NCBI GenBank assembly: GCA_012728125.1
Contig: JAAYFT010000140.1
Coordinates: 1 to 41,162 of the forward strand
Length of the DNA: 41,162 bases
Origin: Tissierellia bacterium
GTDB taxonomy: Bacteria; Bacillota; Clostridia; Tissierellales; Tissierellaceae
Reading direction: 5' to 3'
Positions 1-8,800 of the stretch are shown piece after piece. Position numbers and translations under genes: made by a program. The notes below the pieces were generated by a model that was not told the DNA's origin, ran no database searches, and saw only the letters and a program-made list of their open reading frames with translations. The first letter of the stretch is position 1; every line of letters begins with the position of its first letter.

Positions 1-12
1 ATATAATAATAT

Positions 13-40
13 ATAAAAAAATCCCACAAAAATGTGAGAT
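13..40 (-). terminator. Intrinsic terminator of the Na/Pi cotransporter gene
   Basis: On the minus strand the stop codon is followed at once by the hairpin ATCTCACA-TTTT-TGTGGGAT (one G-U pair), then six or more T residues. It ends the transporter transcript. Confidence 0.8.
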
Positions 41-1693
41 TAATTATACTTTCTTTTCTCTCCGAACAATTCGTCCTTAGTATACATACCTATCTTATAT
101 ATATGGTCTGCAATTCTCTCCAAATGACTAATGATATCTATGTATATAACTCCAGCATCTATACTACATTGACCCTTATTAAGCCTGTCTAGGTGATTTT
201 GTTGAAAACTTTCACATAATTCATCTATTTTATTTTCCAGTTTCTTAATATTAACTATGCTCTTAGGGTCTCTTTTCCTTAATGTTGAAATTGTATAATC
301 AAGCATTTCTAATATATTCTTTTCCAGTTCCTGTAATTCCTCTATGGCCATATGTGAAAAGGGTAGTCTGCCGTCTATCTTTTTATTGGTAAGGGATACA
401 ATTTCAATTATCCTATCTCCTGACCTTTCAATATTATTTATACTGCTTATCATGGCTGGTACCATTGTAGATTGGCTTTCCGTTAACTCCCGCTTTGAAA
501 TCTCCACAATATAGGTAGTAAATTCCTTTTGCATTTCATTTATTATGTACTCATTATCAGATATGGCCGCCACCTTTTTAGGATCTTCATTATAAATCAA
601 TTCCATTACATCTTTTATCATGGTTTTAAGTATTTCCATTCCCCTAATAAGTTCATTTCTAGCAGCTTCTAAAGAAGCCACAGGCTTATCTAAAAGTAAT
701 TTGTTTAGTAGGGCTTTTCCATTTACCTTTTCTGACTTGCTCCTTACAATCTTATAGAGGAAATCGACATAGTATCTTGTAATAGGTAAAAATAATACTG
801 CACTTAGTAGATTAAAAATAGTGTGTGAATTTGCTATGTATACAGATATATCAGGGTCAGCGTGGAAGTATTCTGTCACAAATACTACTATTTTCAAAAA
901 TAGTGGTATTACTAACCAGGTTAATAAAACACCAAATACATTATATAGGGTATGGCCCCAAGCTGTTCTTCTTGCATTGGCATTCCCTGTCAAACTAGCC
1001 ATCTGAGCAGTAACACAAGTACCTATATTGTCCCCAAGCATCAAATATATGGCAGACCTTAAATCTATTAGGCCTGCTTGGCCTAAAATCATTACCAGGC
1101 CAACTGTAGCAGCACTACTGTGGACCAAGGCAGTTGCAACTATACCTAATAAAACTCCTACTATTGGAATAGAAGCATATTCAGTAAAAAAATGCCTTAA
1201 GGTTTCACTTTGTTGCAAATAGGGAATTCCACCGTTTAGGATTTTAAGACCTAAAAACATCATACCAAAGCCCATTAGGGCTTGACCTATATTTTTTATC
1301 TTTTTATTCTTAGCAATATAGTTTATTCCAAAGCCTATGCCTAGTACTGGAAGAGCGATATCAGTTAGCTTAAATTTAAAGCTAAAGGCCATAAGTTGTG
1401 CTGTTATCGTAGTTCCTATATTAGCACCGTAGATAATCCCCATGGCTTGGGAAAGATTCATTAAACCTGAATTTACAAAACCTACAGTTAAGACTGTAAT
1501 AGCTGTACTGCTTTGGACAATTGCTGTAACTAAGGTTCCAACAAAAAAAGCACTCAAAGTATTGCCAGTTAAAGCTGTGAGGATTTTCTTCATTGTCTCT
1601 CCTGAGGCTTTTTCTAGCCCTTCTCCCATCATGTCAACCCCATACATTAAGAGAGCAGTTCCCCCAATAAGACCAAATATTAACTCTTCCATT
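40..1693 (-). CDS. Na/Pi cotransporter family protein with C-terminal PhoU-like domain
   Basis: Predicted membrane protein of 550 residues in the NptA/YjbB-type Na+/phosphate cotransporter family. The N-terminal ~330 residues hold two related hydrophobic repeats, each with the family signature: QSSTA near residue 60 and HSSAA near 191. The C-terminal ~210 residues are charged and helical, like PhoU, which in this family is thought to couple transport to phosphate status. An upstream ATG at 1755 would add 21 residues. The ATG ending at 1693 was chosen because GGGGG lies 7 nt before it and the extra leader is uncharacteristic. It is a single gene with its own terminator, downstream of the tRNA operon's terminator. 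Phosphate as substrate is inferred from the family. Confidence 0.88.
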
Positions 1694-1791
1694 TTAATAC
1701 CCCCGGTATAAAATTTTAGAAATCCTCTATTAATAAATAATCCTTTCGCTTTCATTTTATCAATAAGTTAAATTAAAAACAATAATAGTTA

Positions 1792-1805
1792 GTTTGTTAA
1801 CAAAC
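1792..1805. promoter_or_regulatory. 14-bp perfect palindrome upstream of the Na/Pi cotransporter gene
   Basis: GTTTGTTAACAAAC is a perfect palindrome about 100 bp upstream of the chosen start codon, in the short gap between the tRNA terminator and the transporter gene. A TTGACC and a TATTAT lie around it, but 21 bp apart, so no promoter is assigned. It could be an operator; the regulator is unknown. Confidence 0.4.
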
Positions 1806-1831
1806 ACTGGTCAAATCCCCCTTTTTTGCAT

Positions 1832-1864
1832 TAAAAAAAGACCTACAGAAATCTCTATAAGTCT
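1832..1864 (-). terminator. Intrinsic terminator of the tRNA operon
   Basis: On the minus strand, just after tRNA-Arg(UCG), AGACTTATAGA pairs with TCTGTAGGTCT (with G-U pairs) and is followed by seven T residues. Confidence 0.85.
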
Positions 1865-1878
1865 TGAATTTACTATAA

Positions 1879-1952
1879 CACACCCGAGAGGATTCGAACC
1901 CCCAACCCTCTGATCCGAAGTCAGATGCTCTATCCAGTTGAGCTACGGGTGC
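1879..1952 (-). tRNA. tRNA-Arg (anticodon UCG)
   Basis: 74-nt cloverleaf. The acceptor stem starts GCACCCG, the anticodon loop is CTTCGGA (UCG, reading CGA), and the T arm has GGTTCGAATCC. Discriminator G; CCA is not encoded. It is the last tRNA of the operon, followed by the terminator. Confidence 0.95.
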
Positions 1953-1984
1953 AAATAAAAAAATTGGCCTAGGCCAATTTAATA

Positions 1985-2068
1985 TGGTGCGGGAGAGAGG
2001 ACTTGAACCCCCACGTCAATGACACTAGATCCTAAGTCTAGCGCGTCTGCCAGTTCCGCCACTCCCGC
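1985..2068 (-). tRNA. tRNA-Leu (anticodon UAG)
   Basis: 84-nt class II tRNA with a long variable arm. The acceptor stem is GCGGGAG/CTCCCGC, the anticodon loop is CTTAGGA (UAG, reading CUA), and the 3' CCA is encoded. Confidence 0.96.
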
Positions 2069-2098
2069 ATATTGTAATGGCCCAAAGGGCATTACTTA

Positions 2099-2174
2099 TG
2101 GTGACCCATCCGCGACTCGAACGCGGGACACCCTGATTAAAAGTCAGGTGCTCTGCCGACTGAGCTAATGGGTC
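2099..2174 (-). tRNA. tRNA-Lys (anticodon UUU)
   Basis: 76 nt. The acceptor stem is GACCCAT/ATGGGTC with discriminator A, the anticodon loop is CTTTTAA (UUU), and the 3' CCA is encoded. Confidence 0.96.
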
Positions 2175-2187
2175 ATATTAAATAAAA

Positions 2188-2265
2188 TGGGGTGGATGAT
2201 GGGATTCGAACCCACGACCTCCAGAGCCACAATCTGGCGCCCTAACCAACTAGGCCACACCCACC
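2188..2265 (-). tRNA. tRNA-His (anticodon GUG)
   Basis: The anticodon loop is TTGTGGC (GUG). The acceptor stem is GTGGGTG/CATCCAC, with an extra 5' G (position -1) opposite discriminator C, the identity element of histidine tRNA. The 3' CCA is encoded. Confidence 0.96.
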
Positions 2266-2278
2266 ATAACTTTTCAAG

Positions 2279-2352
<74 letters not shown>

Positions 2353-2404
2353 ATGTTTTTAAGCTCTTTTCATTATGCAAAGCGTATATGAAAAATAAGG
2401 GCAA

Positions 2405-2475
2405 AGCGGGTAAAGGGGATCGAACCCTCGCAGCTGGCTTGGGAAGCCAGTGCTCTACCACTGAGCTATACCCGC
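2405..2475 (-). tRNA. tRNA-Gly (anticodon CCC)
   Basis: 71 nt. The acceptor stem is GCGGGTA/TACCCGC, the anticodon loop is TTCCCAA (CCC, reading GGG), and the discriminator is T. CCA is not encoded. It is the first gene of the tRNA operon. Confidence 0.95.
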
Positions 2476-2529
2476 AGGATAAAATACTCAGTGACATTTT
2501 GTACGTGCTTTATTTGCTAACAATTTAAA

Positions 2530-2558
2530 ATTATAACAGCTTCTCAAAACTTTGTCAA
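2530..2558 (-). promoter_or_regulatory. Consensus sigma-A promoter of the tRNA operon
   Basis: TTGACA (2553-2558) and TATAAT (2530-2535) are both perfect matches with 17-bp spacing. The promoter lies just after the yfcE-like stop codon and about 50 bp before tRNA-Gly, as expected for a strongly expressed stable-RNA operon. Confidence 0.9.
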
Positions 2559-2573
2559 GGGAATTTTTTTGTT

Positions 2574-3053
2574 TTATTTTATTTCAATTATTTTTCCTTC
2601 TACTAAACTGTTTATAGTTAATATACCAATGGTGTTTTTCCTATTATATCCCCTTGGATAAGTTGGGCTACCTGGATTCATGATAGTAATTCCATCTACT
2701 GCTTCCACCATTGGCACATGGGTATGTCCAAACAAGACTACGTCTGCCTCTAGTTCTAATGCCTTGTAGTATAAGTTTGTAATGCCATATTTTACGTTAT
2801 ATCTATGTCCATGGGTTAAGAAAATCTTTTTTCCCTTAACATCTACTACTTCATCAAACTTATAACCAGTTTTTAGAAAATCTCCATTTCCTCTTACAGT
2901 TATTGTAGGAATTTCAAATATTTTACTTATTTTGATGGCATCTTCAACATAGTCTCCTAGATGAAATATCATGTCAAACTTTGCCATGTCTATCATATTT
3001 TGTACAAGATTGTTTATATTACCATGGGTATCCGATACTACTAATATCTTCAT
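2574..3053 (-). CDS. YfcE/MJ0936-family metallophosphoesterase
   Basis: 159-residue calcineurin-like phosphodiesterase, the usual length for this family (B. subtilis YsnB, E. coli YfcE). All metal-binding motifs are visible: DTH (D8, H10), GDY (D34), GNGD (N56), THGH (H81, H83) and the final GHTH (H110, H112). The family hydrolyses phosphodiesters in vitro; the natural substrate is not established. The ATG lies 2 nt after the rdgB stop, and its GAGGAA ribosome site is inside the last codons of rdgB, so the two are translationally coupled. No terminator separates its stop from the tRNA promoter. Confidence 0.9.
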   Translation of the reverse strand: MKILVVSDTHGNINNLVQNMIDMAKFDMIFHLGDYVEDAIKISKIFEIPTITVRGNGDFLKTGYKFDEVVDVKGKKIFLTHGHRYNVKYGITNLYYKALELEADVVLFGHTHVPMVEAVDGITIMNPGSPTYPRGYNRKNTIGILTINSLVEGKIIEIK

Positions 3054-3055
3054 TA

Positions 3056-3664
3056 CTATTCCTCTAATAATTGTAATATTTTTTCTCTTAAATTTTCTAA
3101 GGCTTTTGCTCTATGAGATATTTTGTTTTTTATGTTTTCCCCCAGTTCAGCAAAGGTCTGTGTATATCCATCTGGAACAAACAAAGGATCATAGCCAAAT
3201 CCATTAGATCCTTTAGGTTCAAATCCAATCGTACCTCTACACTCTCCCTTTACTACTTGGATTTCCTTATCCTCAGTTATCAATGCCATTACGGTCATGA
3301 ACTTGGCCTTTCTTTTCTCCAGTGGAATATCCTTTAACTCTTTTAGAAGCTTCTCTATATTTTTCTTATCATTTCCCTCTTCTCCACCATACCTTGAGGA
3401 ATAAACTCCAGGCTGGCCATTTAAGGCATCTACAAACAAGCCTGAATCGTCGGCTAAGACCATATAATCTAACTTGTCAGCTAGGCCTTTAGCCTTTTTT
3501 ATGCTATTTTCCTCTAAGGTACTACCATCTTCCACTATATCTAAACTACCTAGGCCTACATCTTTTTTAGATAAGACCTCTATAGGTAGGCCCTGTAAGA
3601 TTTTTCTAATTTCATCTATTTTATGTTCATTACCAGTAGAAACTACAAGTTTTCTATGTTTCAT
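3056..3664 (-). CDS. rdgB: XTP/dITP diphosphatase (RdgB/HAM1 family)
   Basis: Cytosolic house-cleaning pyrophosphatase of 202 residues that hydrolyses dITP, XTP and ITP to monophosphates, keeping deaminated purines out of DNA and RNA. Family motifs seen: STGNEHKIDEI at the N-terminus, LADDSGLFVDAL, PGVYSSRYGG, GFGYDPLF and KNKISHRAKAL near the C-terminus. AAAGGAG lies 8 nt before the ATG, and a TATAAT-like -10 is at 3691-3696. It pairs with the downstream phosphodiesterase as ysnA-ysnB does in B. subtilis. The rph gene that sits between gerM and ysnA there is missing here. Confidence 0.95.
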   Translation of the reverse strand: MKHRKLVVSTGNEHKIDEIRKILQGLPIEVLSKKDVGLGSLDIVEDGSTLEENSIKKAKGLADKLDYMVLADDSGLFVDALNGQPGVYSSRYGGEEGNDKKNIEKLLKELKDIPLEKRKAKFMTVMALITEDKEIQVVKGECRGTIGFEPKGSNGFGYDPLFVPDGYTQTFAELGENIKNKISHRAKALENLREKILQLLEE

Positions 3665-3771
3665 CTTTTGCTCTCCTTTAAATTCCTTCTATTATATTTT
3701 AACAAAAAACATCTATTTTATCTACAAAAAATATGATTTTTTGCTCTTAGTAAATGATAAAACTAGGCCAT

Positions 3772-3797
3772 AAAAAAATAGGCGAGTAAGCTCGCCC
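3772..3797 (-). terminator. Intrinsic terminator downstream of the GerM-like gene
   Basis: On the minus strand GGGCGAG-CTTA-CTCGCC is followed by TATTTTTTT. It separates the GerM-like gene from rdgB. Confidence 0.88.
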
Positions 3798-3845
3798 ATT
3801 AGTTAATGCCTATATTTCATTACCTATTATTAATTATCCATTGAC

Positions 3846-4841
3846 CTAGTATTCATTAGCGAATACTGGTATTGCTGAATTTATTACTTCTCCATCAATA
3901 AGTAGTTCTACATTGTCTATTTCCTCAAATTGACTTAAGGTCAGACCAATATTTTTAATTATGTCGCTTATGATTCCATCTTCTATATTATCAGAATAGC
4001 TATCGTAGGAAATATCTACATAGGCAGTACCATCCTTTACCTCAACCCCATGTAACATTATGCCACCTGGAATATCTGAATATAGGCCTGAATCTGTTGG
4101 TGGCCCTTCAAACAATAAGTCTAATGCAGAAAATACATTAGCTACTGGTGCCAAGGTTGGTATGGTTACTGGCACATAGTATTCATAATCTTCAGTATCC
4201 ATGCTCTTGTAGTAAACAACTACCTTGGAGTTACCATCTCCAGGATTGCCTATTAAATTGATATCTTCTCTTGCTAGAGGCTTGCTAATATCATAGCCAT
4301 AAGTAGTTGATGGGAGGGCCTTACCACCTACTAGGATTTGTACTTCATTAATGGTTGGGAATTCAGTTAAGGTATATACTACACCCTTAATGAAGTTTTC
4401 CTCATCCTTTTCTGATTGACTGCTTAATGCAGCTTCTGAAAAGTCTACTTTACACAAGCCAGTGTCGTTATTAACTGATATTCCTAAAATCTCTGTCCCT
4501 GCTGGTATTACTGGCAAGAGTCCAGTAGGAGCTAGGTTCTCCCTTAGTTCAGCTGAATCTATCATATTCATTAATGTTGCCCTTGCAATTCCTTCTTCCC
4601 AAGGTATTTTTCGCATAACAGGTACTAAAAACCCATCGCTGTTTTTAAAATACATCACTGTTTTTCTCATACCTTCATCGTCTTCTACCACTGTAAATTC
4701 TTCATCGGATCTAATTATTTGGATTTCATCATCTTCTGCTCCTAACCTATTATCAATCAGGTTCTTCCCCAATTTCAAAACTGCTAATCCCACGACTATT
4801 ATTAGTCCAAACAAGATTATCCTTCTATTTACCATTACCAA
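3846..4841 (-). CDS. GerM-like protein with two GerMN domains
   Basis: 331-residue membrane-anchored protein. Residues ~8-25 form one hydrophobic segment after a short basic start. There is no lipobox cysteine, unlike B. subtilis GerM, which is a lipoprotein. Two similar GerMN domains follow, at about residues 70-190 and 205-325. Each contains a V-D-(F/I)-S stretch (CKVDFSEAALSS; AYVDISYDSYSD) and a late (V)-Q/E-(I/L)-L segment. GerM is needed for sporulation and germination in Bacillus and binds at the division or engulfing septum. A role at the spore envelope is inferred from this and the amidase nearby. AGGAGGG stands 6 nt before the first of two in-frame ATGs. Confidence 0.85.
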   Translation of the reverse strand: MVMVNRRIILFGLIIVVGLAVLKLGKNLIDNRLGAEDDEIQIIRSDEEFTVVEDDEGMRKTVMYFKNSDGFLVPVMRKIPWEEGIARATLMNMIDSAELRENLAPTGLLPVIPAGTEILGISVNNDTGLCKVDFSEAALSSQSEKDEENFIKGVVYTLTEFPTINEVQILVGGKALPSTTYGYDISKPLAREDINLIGNPGDGNSKVVVYYKSMDTEDYEYYVPVTIPTLAPVANVFSALDLLFEGPPTDSGLYSDIPGGIMLHGVEVKDGTAYVDISYDSYSDNIEDGIISDIIKNIGLTLSQFEEIDNVELLIDGEVINSAIPVFANEY

Positions 4842-4904
4842 CCCTCCTAGTTTTTACTATTACATTATATTAGGAGAGTTGTCAGACTATGATTAATTTA
4901 TATT

Positions 4905-5426
4905 TTACTTTTTTACAGATGCAAAAAATCCACCACTAATAGGATTTATACTGTTCACTGTAATAAAGGCTTTTTCGTCATATTCATATACCTTCTTCTT
5001 TAGGGTCTCTAAATCTTTCCTCTTAATTGCCACATTTAATATTTCCCTAGTTCCTTCAAGACCCTGTCCCTCAGTAACAGTGACTCCAAATCCTTTCTCT
5101 CTTAGTTCCTTAATCAATTGGTCTTTATCTGAGATCTTCAATATAATTTGTACTGCTAAATTTCCAAGGGCTATTTTATTTTCTACAGTAATACCTAAAT
5201 ATGTGCCGCAAGCAAACCCTAAGGCATAACTAAATAAATTCAATGGATTATCCAGATTGCTAACTACTTTACTCAATGCAGTAACATAAATGCTGATTTC
5301 AAAAAAACCAATTAAAGCAGCTTGTAGCTTTCGCCCTTGTACTACCATCAAGGTCCTTATAGTGGCAAGGGTTACGTCTATGACCCTAGCAAAGAAGATA
5401 AATAAATATCCAGAGATATATTCCAC
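4905..5426 (-). CDS. UPF0316 family membrane protein (DUF5698 + DUF2179)
   Basis: 173 residues. The first ~85 hold about three hydrophobic helices (FARVIDVTLATIRTL is the recognisable family start), followed by a soluble C-terminal DUF2179 domain (residues ~95-170). B. subtilis YebE belongs to the same family; its function is unknown. Translation starts at GTG with GGAGGTGA just upstream. It sits between the amidase and the GerM-like gene, all on one strand. Confidence 0.85.
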   Translation of the reverse strand: MEYISGYLFIFFARVIDVTLATIRTLMVVQGRKLQAALIGFFEISIYVTALSKVVSNLDNPLNLFSYALGFACGTYLGITVENKIALGNLAVQIILKISDKDQLIKELREKGFGVTVTEGQGLEGTREILNVAIKRKDLETLKKKVYEYDEKAFITVNSINPISGGFFASVKK

Positions 5427-5444
5427 AAATTCACCTCCAAAATA

Positions 5445-5472
5445 ATAATAAGCAAGGTTGCCCTTGCTTATT
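5445..5472 (-). terminator. Hairpin after the amidase gene
   Basis: On the minus strand AATAAGCAAGG-GCAA-CCTTGCTTATT is an 11-bp perfect stem directly after the amidase stop. The tail ATTATTATTTT is only moderately T-rich, so termination may be partial. Confidence 0.65.
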
Positions 5473-5475
5473 ATA

Positions 5476-7536
5476 TTAATTCATTTCTAAATAATTTTCT
5501 ATACCTTTTACTATGGAATCAACAATTATATCTTGGTATTTTTCTGTAAATAAGAGTTCTTCCTCTTCTGGATTAGACATAAATCCTGTTTCTACCAATA
5601 CTGCAGGCATTTTAGTTTCCCTAAGGACTACTAAATTAGGTCTTTGGATTATGCCCTTATCAACTGCTCCAGTTCCTGCAAGTAAGGCATCCATCATGGC
5701 CTTGGCAAATGGAAATTGGTCCCCTTCTTTTATACTAGATTTGGTAGCAGGGCAATATAGGACCTGTATACCCTTATGAACACTATTGATATGGGAATTT
5801 CCATGTATACTTACAAATAAATCAGCATCGCTGTCATTTGCTATTCTAGCTCTTTCGTATAAGTCTATATCCACATCTGTGTCCCTAGTCATTATGATAT
5901 TATAGCCTAGGCTCTCTAGTTTATCCCTTAGTTTTAAGGAAATACTTAGGTTTAAATCCTTTTCATATCTCTTTCTAACTGAGATTGCTCCAGGCTTATT
6001 TCCACCATGGCCAGGGTCAATAACTATAGTCTTATTATATTTATCTGGGTTTATCTTTCTCTCTAAGGATAAAATGATTTCATCATCTTCTGCCTCAGAA
6101 AGCAAAGTATATTCTATAGGCCTCATAAATTTAATGGACAATTTGGTTTCTACATCATCTTTTTCCACATTTACCCTATCTATAAAGCCATCTCTTATAA
6201 GGATTGTACCTTCATTTAAATCCGTATTTTCACTTGGAATTGTTACAACTAAGTTTTTAGATGTATCGTCTAATTCCACTGTATATTCTGTATCTATAAT
6301 ATTGTTTATGGTAAATAGCTTTGTATCATCTTGGTCAATATAGGAAATATTGTCCCATAAAGATTCTTCTGGATAAATTATTATTTTATCTTCAAGAGTG
6401 TCAATTTTTACATTTGGGTCACTTATGCCCTCTTTTATGTCTAACACTATCCTAACTATTTGGTCTGTAGGATCATAATTATTATCTGCTAAGAATTGAG
6501 AAACCCTAATTCTTTGAATAAAGCCTAGCTCAAAGTCATAATTGTAATAAGGTTCGCCTACTAAAGTTGAGTCTAATAGGTCTATAACGAATCTTTCTGG
6601 GTTTTTCAGGCTCATAAAGTTCATCTCAGCATGGCCAGCACCATCTACTACTATGACCTGTTTCCCATTAATAATTTCCTGTGATATGGCTCCTATTTTA
6701 TTGCCACCAAAGGAAATAATTAAGCCTGTCCCATCATTAGAGCTTGTTATATTATAATTTTCATACTCCTTCAAGGTAACTACAATTCTCGCAACATCTG
6801 GTTCATATGAAAACTGTGAATATTGTACCCTTTCTATTATCTCATCATCTACATCAATGGAACCAGGTCTGTCTATAGTATCAGGTAGAGATAGTCTTGC
6901 ATTATCTATATCTATTACCAGCTTCTTAGAGTTTTCTAAATACATAGTAGTATATTCAAGTTTACCAGTGCTATTAACAAGAATCTTATTCTTTGTACTA
7001 GCCTTATGTATGGAAATATGGTCAATAACACTTGTTTCAACTTGCTCTTGATTAGAATTTATAAATGGTAATTGCTTTTCACTATCCCAACCTACTTCAT
7101 AACCAAAGATTTCAGTTACAAATCTTAAGGGAACCATAGTCCTAGCGCTTTCATTATCAATAGAAGCTAGTCTTGGTATGGCATATTTATCTAGTAGCTT
7201 CTTTTCACCGTTGATAATGGCCACATTGCTATCTATAGTAAATCTAGCTTCCTTATCTCCGTAGGTTACGATGGCTGTATTAGTAGTCTCATCCCAGCCT
7301 ACTTCTGCGCCATAGTTTTCAGCTACAAACCTAATAGGGACTAAAGTCCTATCAACATAGACAAAAGAGGGGAACTCTGTATTTATTTCTTTTCCATCCA
7401 TAATAATCGGTACTTGCCTTACACTTACCTTGGTTCCGCCCATACTAACTAATATGCTACTGTCAGCAGCATGTCCAATTTGACTAAATATAAATAACAT
7501 AGCAAGCATTATAAGAAAAACTCTTTTAAACTTCAT
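5476..7536 (-). CDS. Secreted N-acetylmuramoyl-L-alanine amidase with copper-amine-oxidase-fold and AMIN domains
   Basis: 686-residue peptidoglycan hydrolase that cleaves the bond between MurNAc and L-Ala. In order: signal peptide (residues 1-23, cut after GHA), two copper amine oxidase N-terminal-like repeats (~30-92 and ~93-160, each with R-x-(L/M)-VP-(I/L)-RFV and EVGWD), two AMIN-type beta domains (~170-280 and ~285-390), a linker domain, and amidase_3 (~502-686). The zinc site and catalytic residues are present: PGHGG (H510), E525, SIHGN (H578) and VETGFMSN (E649). The first two domain types are common wall-anchoring parts of clostridial amidases. AAGGGGG precedes the ATG. Confidence 0.93.
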   Translation of the reverse strand: MKFKRVFLIMLAMLFIFSQIGHAADSSILVSMGGTKVSVRQVPIIMDGKEINTEFPSFVYVDRTLVPIRFVAENYGAEVGWDETTNTAIVTYGDKEARFTIDSNVAIINGEKKLLDKYAIPRLASIDNESARTMVPLRFVTEIFGYEVGWDSEKQLPFINSNQEQVETSVIDHISIHKASTKNKILVNSTGKLEYTTMYLENSKKLVIDIDNARLSLPDTIDRPGSIDVDDEIIERVQYSQFSYEPDVARIVVTLKEYENYNITSSNDGTGLIISFGGNKIGAISQEIINGKQVIVVDGAGHAEMNFMSLKNPERFVIDLLDSTLVGEPYYNYDFELGFIQRIRVSQFLADNNYDPTDQIVRIVLDIKEGISDPNVKIDTLEDKIIIYPEESLWDNISYIDQDDTKLFTINNIIDTEYTVELDDTSKNLVVTIPSENTDLNEGTILIRDGFIDRVNVEKDDVETKLSIKFMRPIEYTLLSEAEDDEIILSLERKINPDKYNKTIVIDPGHGGNKPGAISVRKRYEKDLNLSISLKLRDKLESLGYNIIMTRDTDVDIDLYERARIANDSDADLFVSIHGNSHINSVHKGIQVLYCPATKSSIKEGDQFPFAKAMMDALLAGTGAVDKGIIQRPNLVVLRETKMPAVLVETGFMSNPEEEELLFTEKYQDIIVDSIVKGIENYLEMN

Positions 7537-7580
7537 GTTTTTACCCCCTTATGTCTTGTCCGAGAAACTAGTCTAAGTTA

Positions 7581-7610
7581 TTTATATCATTTTATCAATA
7601 ATTATGTCAA
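7581..7610 (-). promoter_or_regulatory. Sigma-A promoter of the amidase gene
   Basis: TTGACA (7605-7610) and TATAAA (7581-7586) with 18-bp spacing, about 45 bp before the start codon. Confidence 0.75.
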
Positions 7611-7660
7611 CGGATTCCGAATTTTGTAATCATATTGTAACGGTACTGTAATATGTTTTT

Positions 7661-8650
7661 TTAAAAGTCTAATACTTTGTACAACTCATCACTGGTAGGG
7701 GGCTCTATTTCAACCATATTTCCATCTTTTTCCAATATTACATTAGATTCTATAATTTCTCCAATAACTGTAGAATTAATACCATTTTTATATAATTCTA
7801 CAGTTATTTCACCAGCCTTTTTCTCATCTGCAATTATTAGCATAGACCCACTAGATATTAACCTATATATATCTATATCTAATAAGGCTCCAAGCTTCCT
7901 TGTAACATCTTTTACCGGTATCAGGTCTTCCTTAATCTTTATACCCTTATTAATGGCTTTAGAAGCTTCCCAAACTGCACCAAAAACTCCACCTTCTGTA
8001 ATATCATGCATATATTTTACACCTATTTTCCCACAGATAATACCTTCCTTAACAACGCTAATCATATGGCCTAGGTTTTGCGCCTCTTTTAGGCCTTCTT
8101 CCCCAATCTTATCCCTTAGTTTATCTTCCAATTCTTTAGCTATTATAGATGTCCCTTCAATGCCTACATATTTTGTAACAAGAACCTTATCTCCTACCTT
8201 TATATCTTCTACACTTGGTATCTTACTCTTTTTTTGCTTTCCAATAACTGTGGTGCTTATTATTATTCTATTTACCCCATCTGTTATTTCCGTATGACCA
8301 CCGATTATTTCTACATTGATTTCCTTGGCTGCCCTGGAAGCATCTATCATTATACTTTCTATTTCATCTTCTGTAGTTTCTGGTGGTGCTAGTATGGTAA
8401 GGAGTACTCCAATTGGCTCGGCTCCACTAGTAGCCACATCATTACAAGAAATATGAATTGCTAGGCTTCCCAAATCCTTTGTTGCCCCTGTAATAGGATC
8501 TGTACTCATTACACAGACATCTTCACCAAAATCCACTATGGCACTGTCTTTTCCAATGGCTGCCCCGACTAAGACTTCTTCCCTTTTAGTTTTTATATTT
8601 GAAATAACTATTTTTTCTAAAATATCATTAGGTAGTTTACCGATTTCCAT
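7661..8650 (-). CDS. AIR synthase-related protein, HypE-like paralogue
   Basis: 329 residues with the PurM/HypE/SelD ATP-binding fold. The N-terminal half has STDPITG, HISCNDVATSGAEPIGVLLTI and GGHTEITDGVNR; the C-terminal half has the glycine-rich HDITEGGVFGAVWEA. The overall layout resembles HypE of hydrogenase maturation. HypE proteins end in a conserved Pro-Arg-Ile-Cys tail whose cysteine carries the thiocyanate. This protein ends YKVLDF with no cysteine, so it cannot do that chemistry and is a paralogue of unknown substrate. No other hyp or hydrogenase gene is in the window. AAGGAGGA precedes the ATG. Confidence 0.85.
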   Translation of the reverse strand: MEIGKLPNDILEKIVISNIKTKREEVLVGAAIGKDSAIVDFGEDVCVMSTDPITGATKDLGSLAIHISCNDVATSGAEPIGVLLTILAPPETTEDEIESIMIDASRAAKEINVEIIGGHTEITDGVNRIIISTTVIGKQKKSKIPSVEDIKVGDKVLVTKYVGIEGTSIIAKELEDKLRDKIGEEGLKEAQNLGHMISVVKEGIICGKIGVKYMHDITEGGVFGAVWEASKAINKGIKIKEDLIPVKDVTRKLGALLDIDIYRLISSGSMLIIADEKKAGEITVELYKNGINSTVIGEIIESNVILEKDGNMVEIEPPTSDELYKVLDF

Positions 8651-8665
8651 GATGCTGTCCTCCTT

Positions 8666-8699
8666 GATATGGTAATTAGTAAATATATTGTACCATATC
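8666..8699 (-). promoter_or_regulatory. Inverted repeat between the promoter and RBS of the HypE-like gene
   Basis: GATATGGTA (8666-8674) and TACCATATC (8691-8699) are perfect 9-bp arms 16 bp apart. A TACAAT -10-like box on the minus strand overlaps the distal arm. It could be an operator with half-sites about two helical turns apart, or a 5' UTR stem. Confidence 0.5.
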
Positions 8700-8800
8700 T
8701 ATAACACTTTTTACACTCTTAGATACACTTTCAGAACACTTTAAATTTAATAATAAGAATTATTTTGGATAAACTACTTATGGGAGTAGTCAATAAATAA

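Noticed and set aside
1694-1755. N-terminal extension of the Na/Pi transporter to the ATG at 1755
   Set aside because: There is no suitable ribosome site for the upstream ATG, while the internal ATG has GGGGG at 7 nt.
7677-8297. 206-codon plus-strand open frame
   Set aside because: It is antisense to the HypE-like gene, Ser/Ile/Pro-rich with no family resemblance, and has no ribosome site; the minus-strand frame shows clear motifs.
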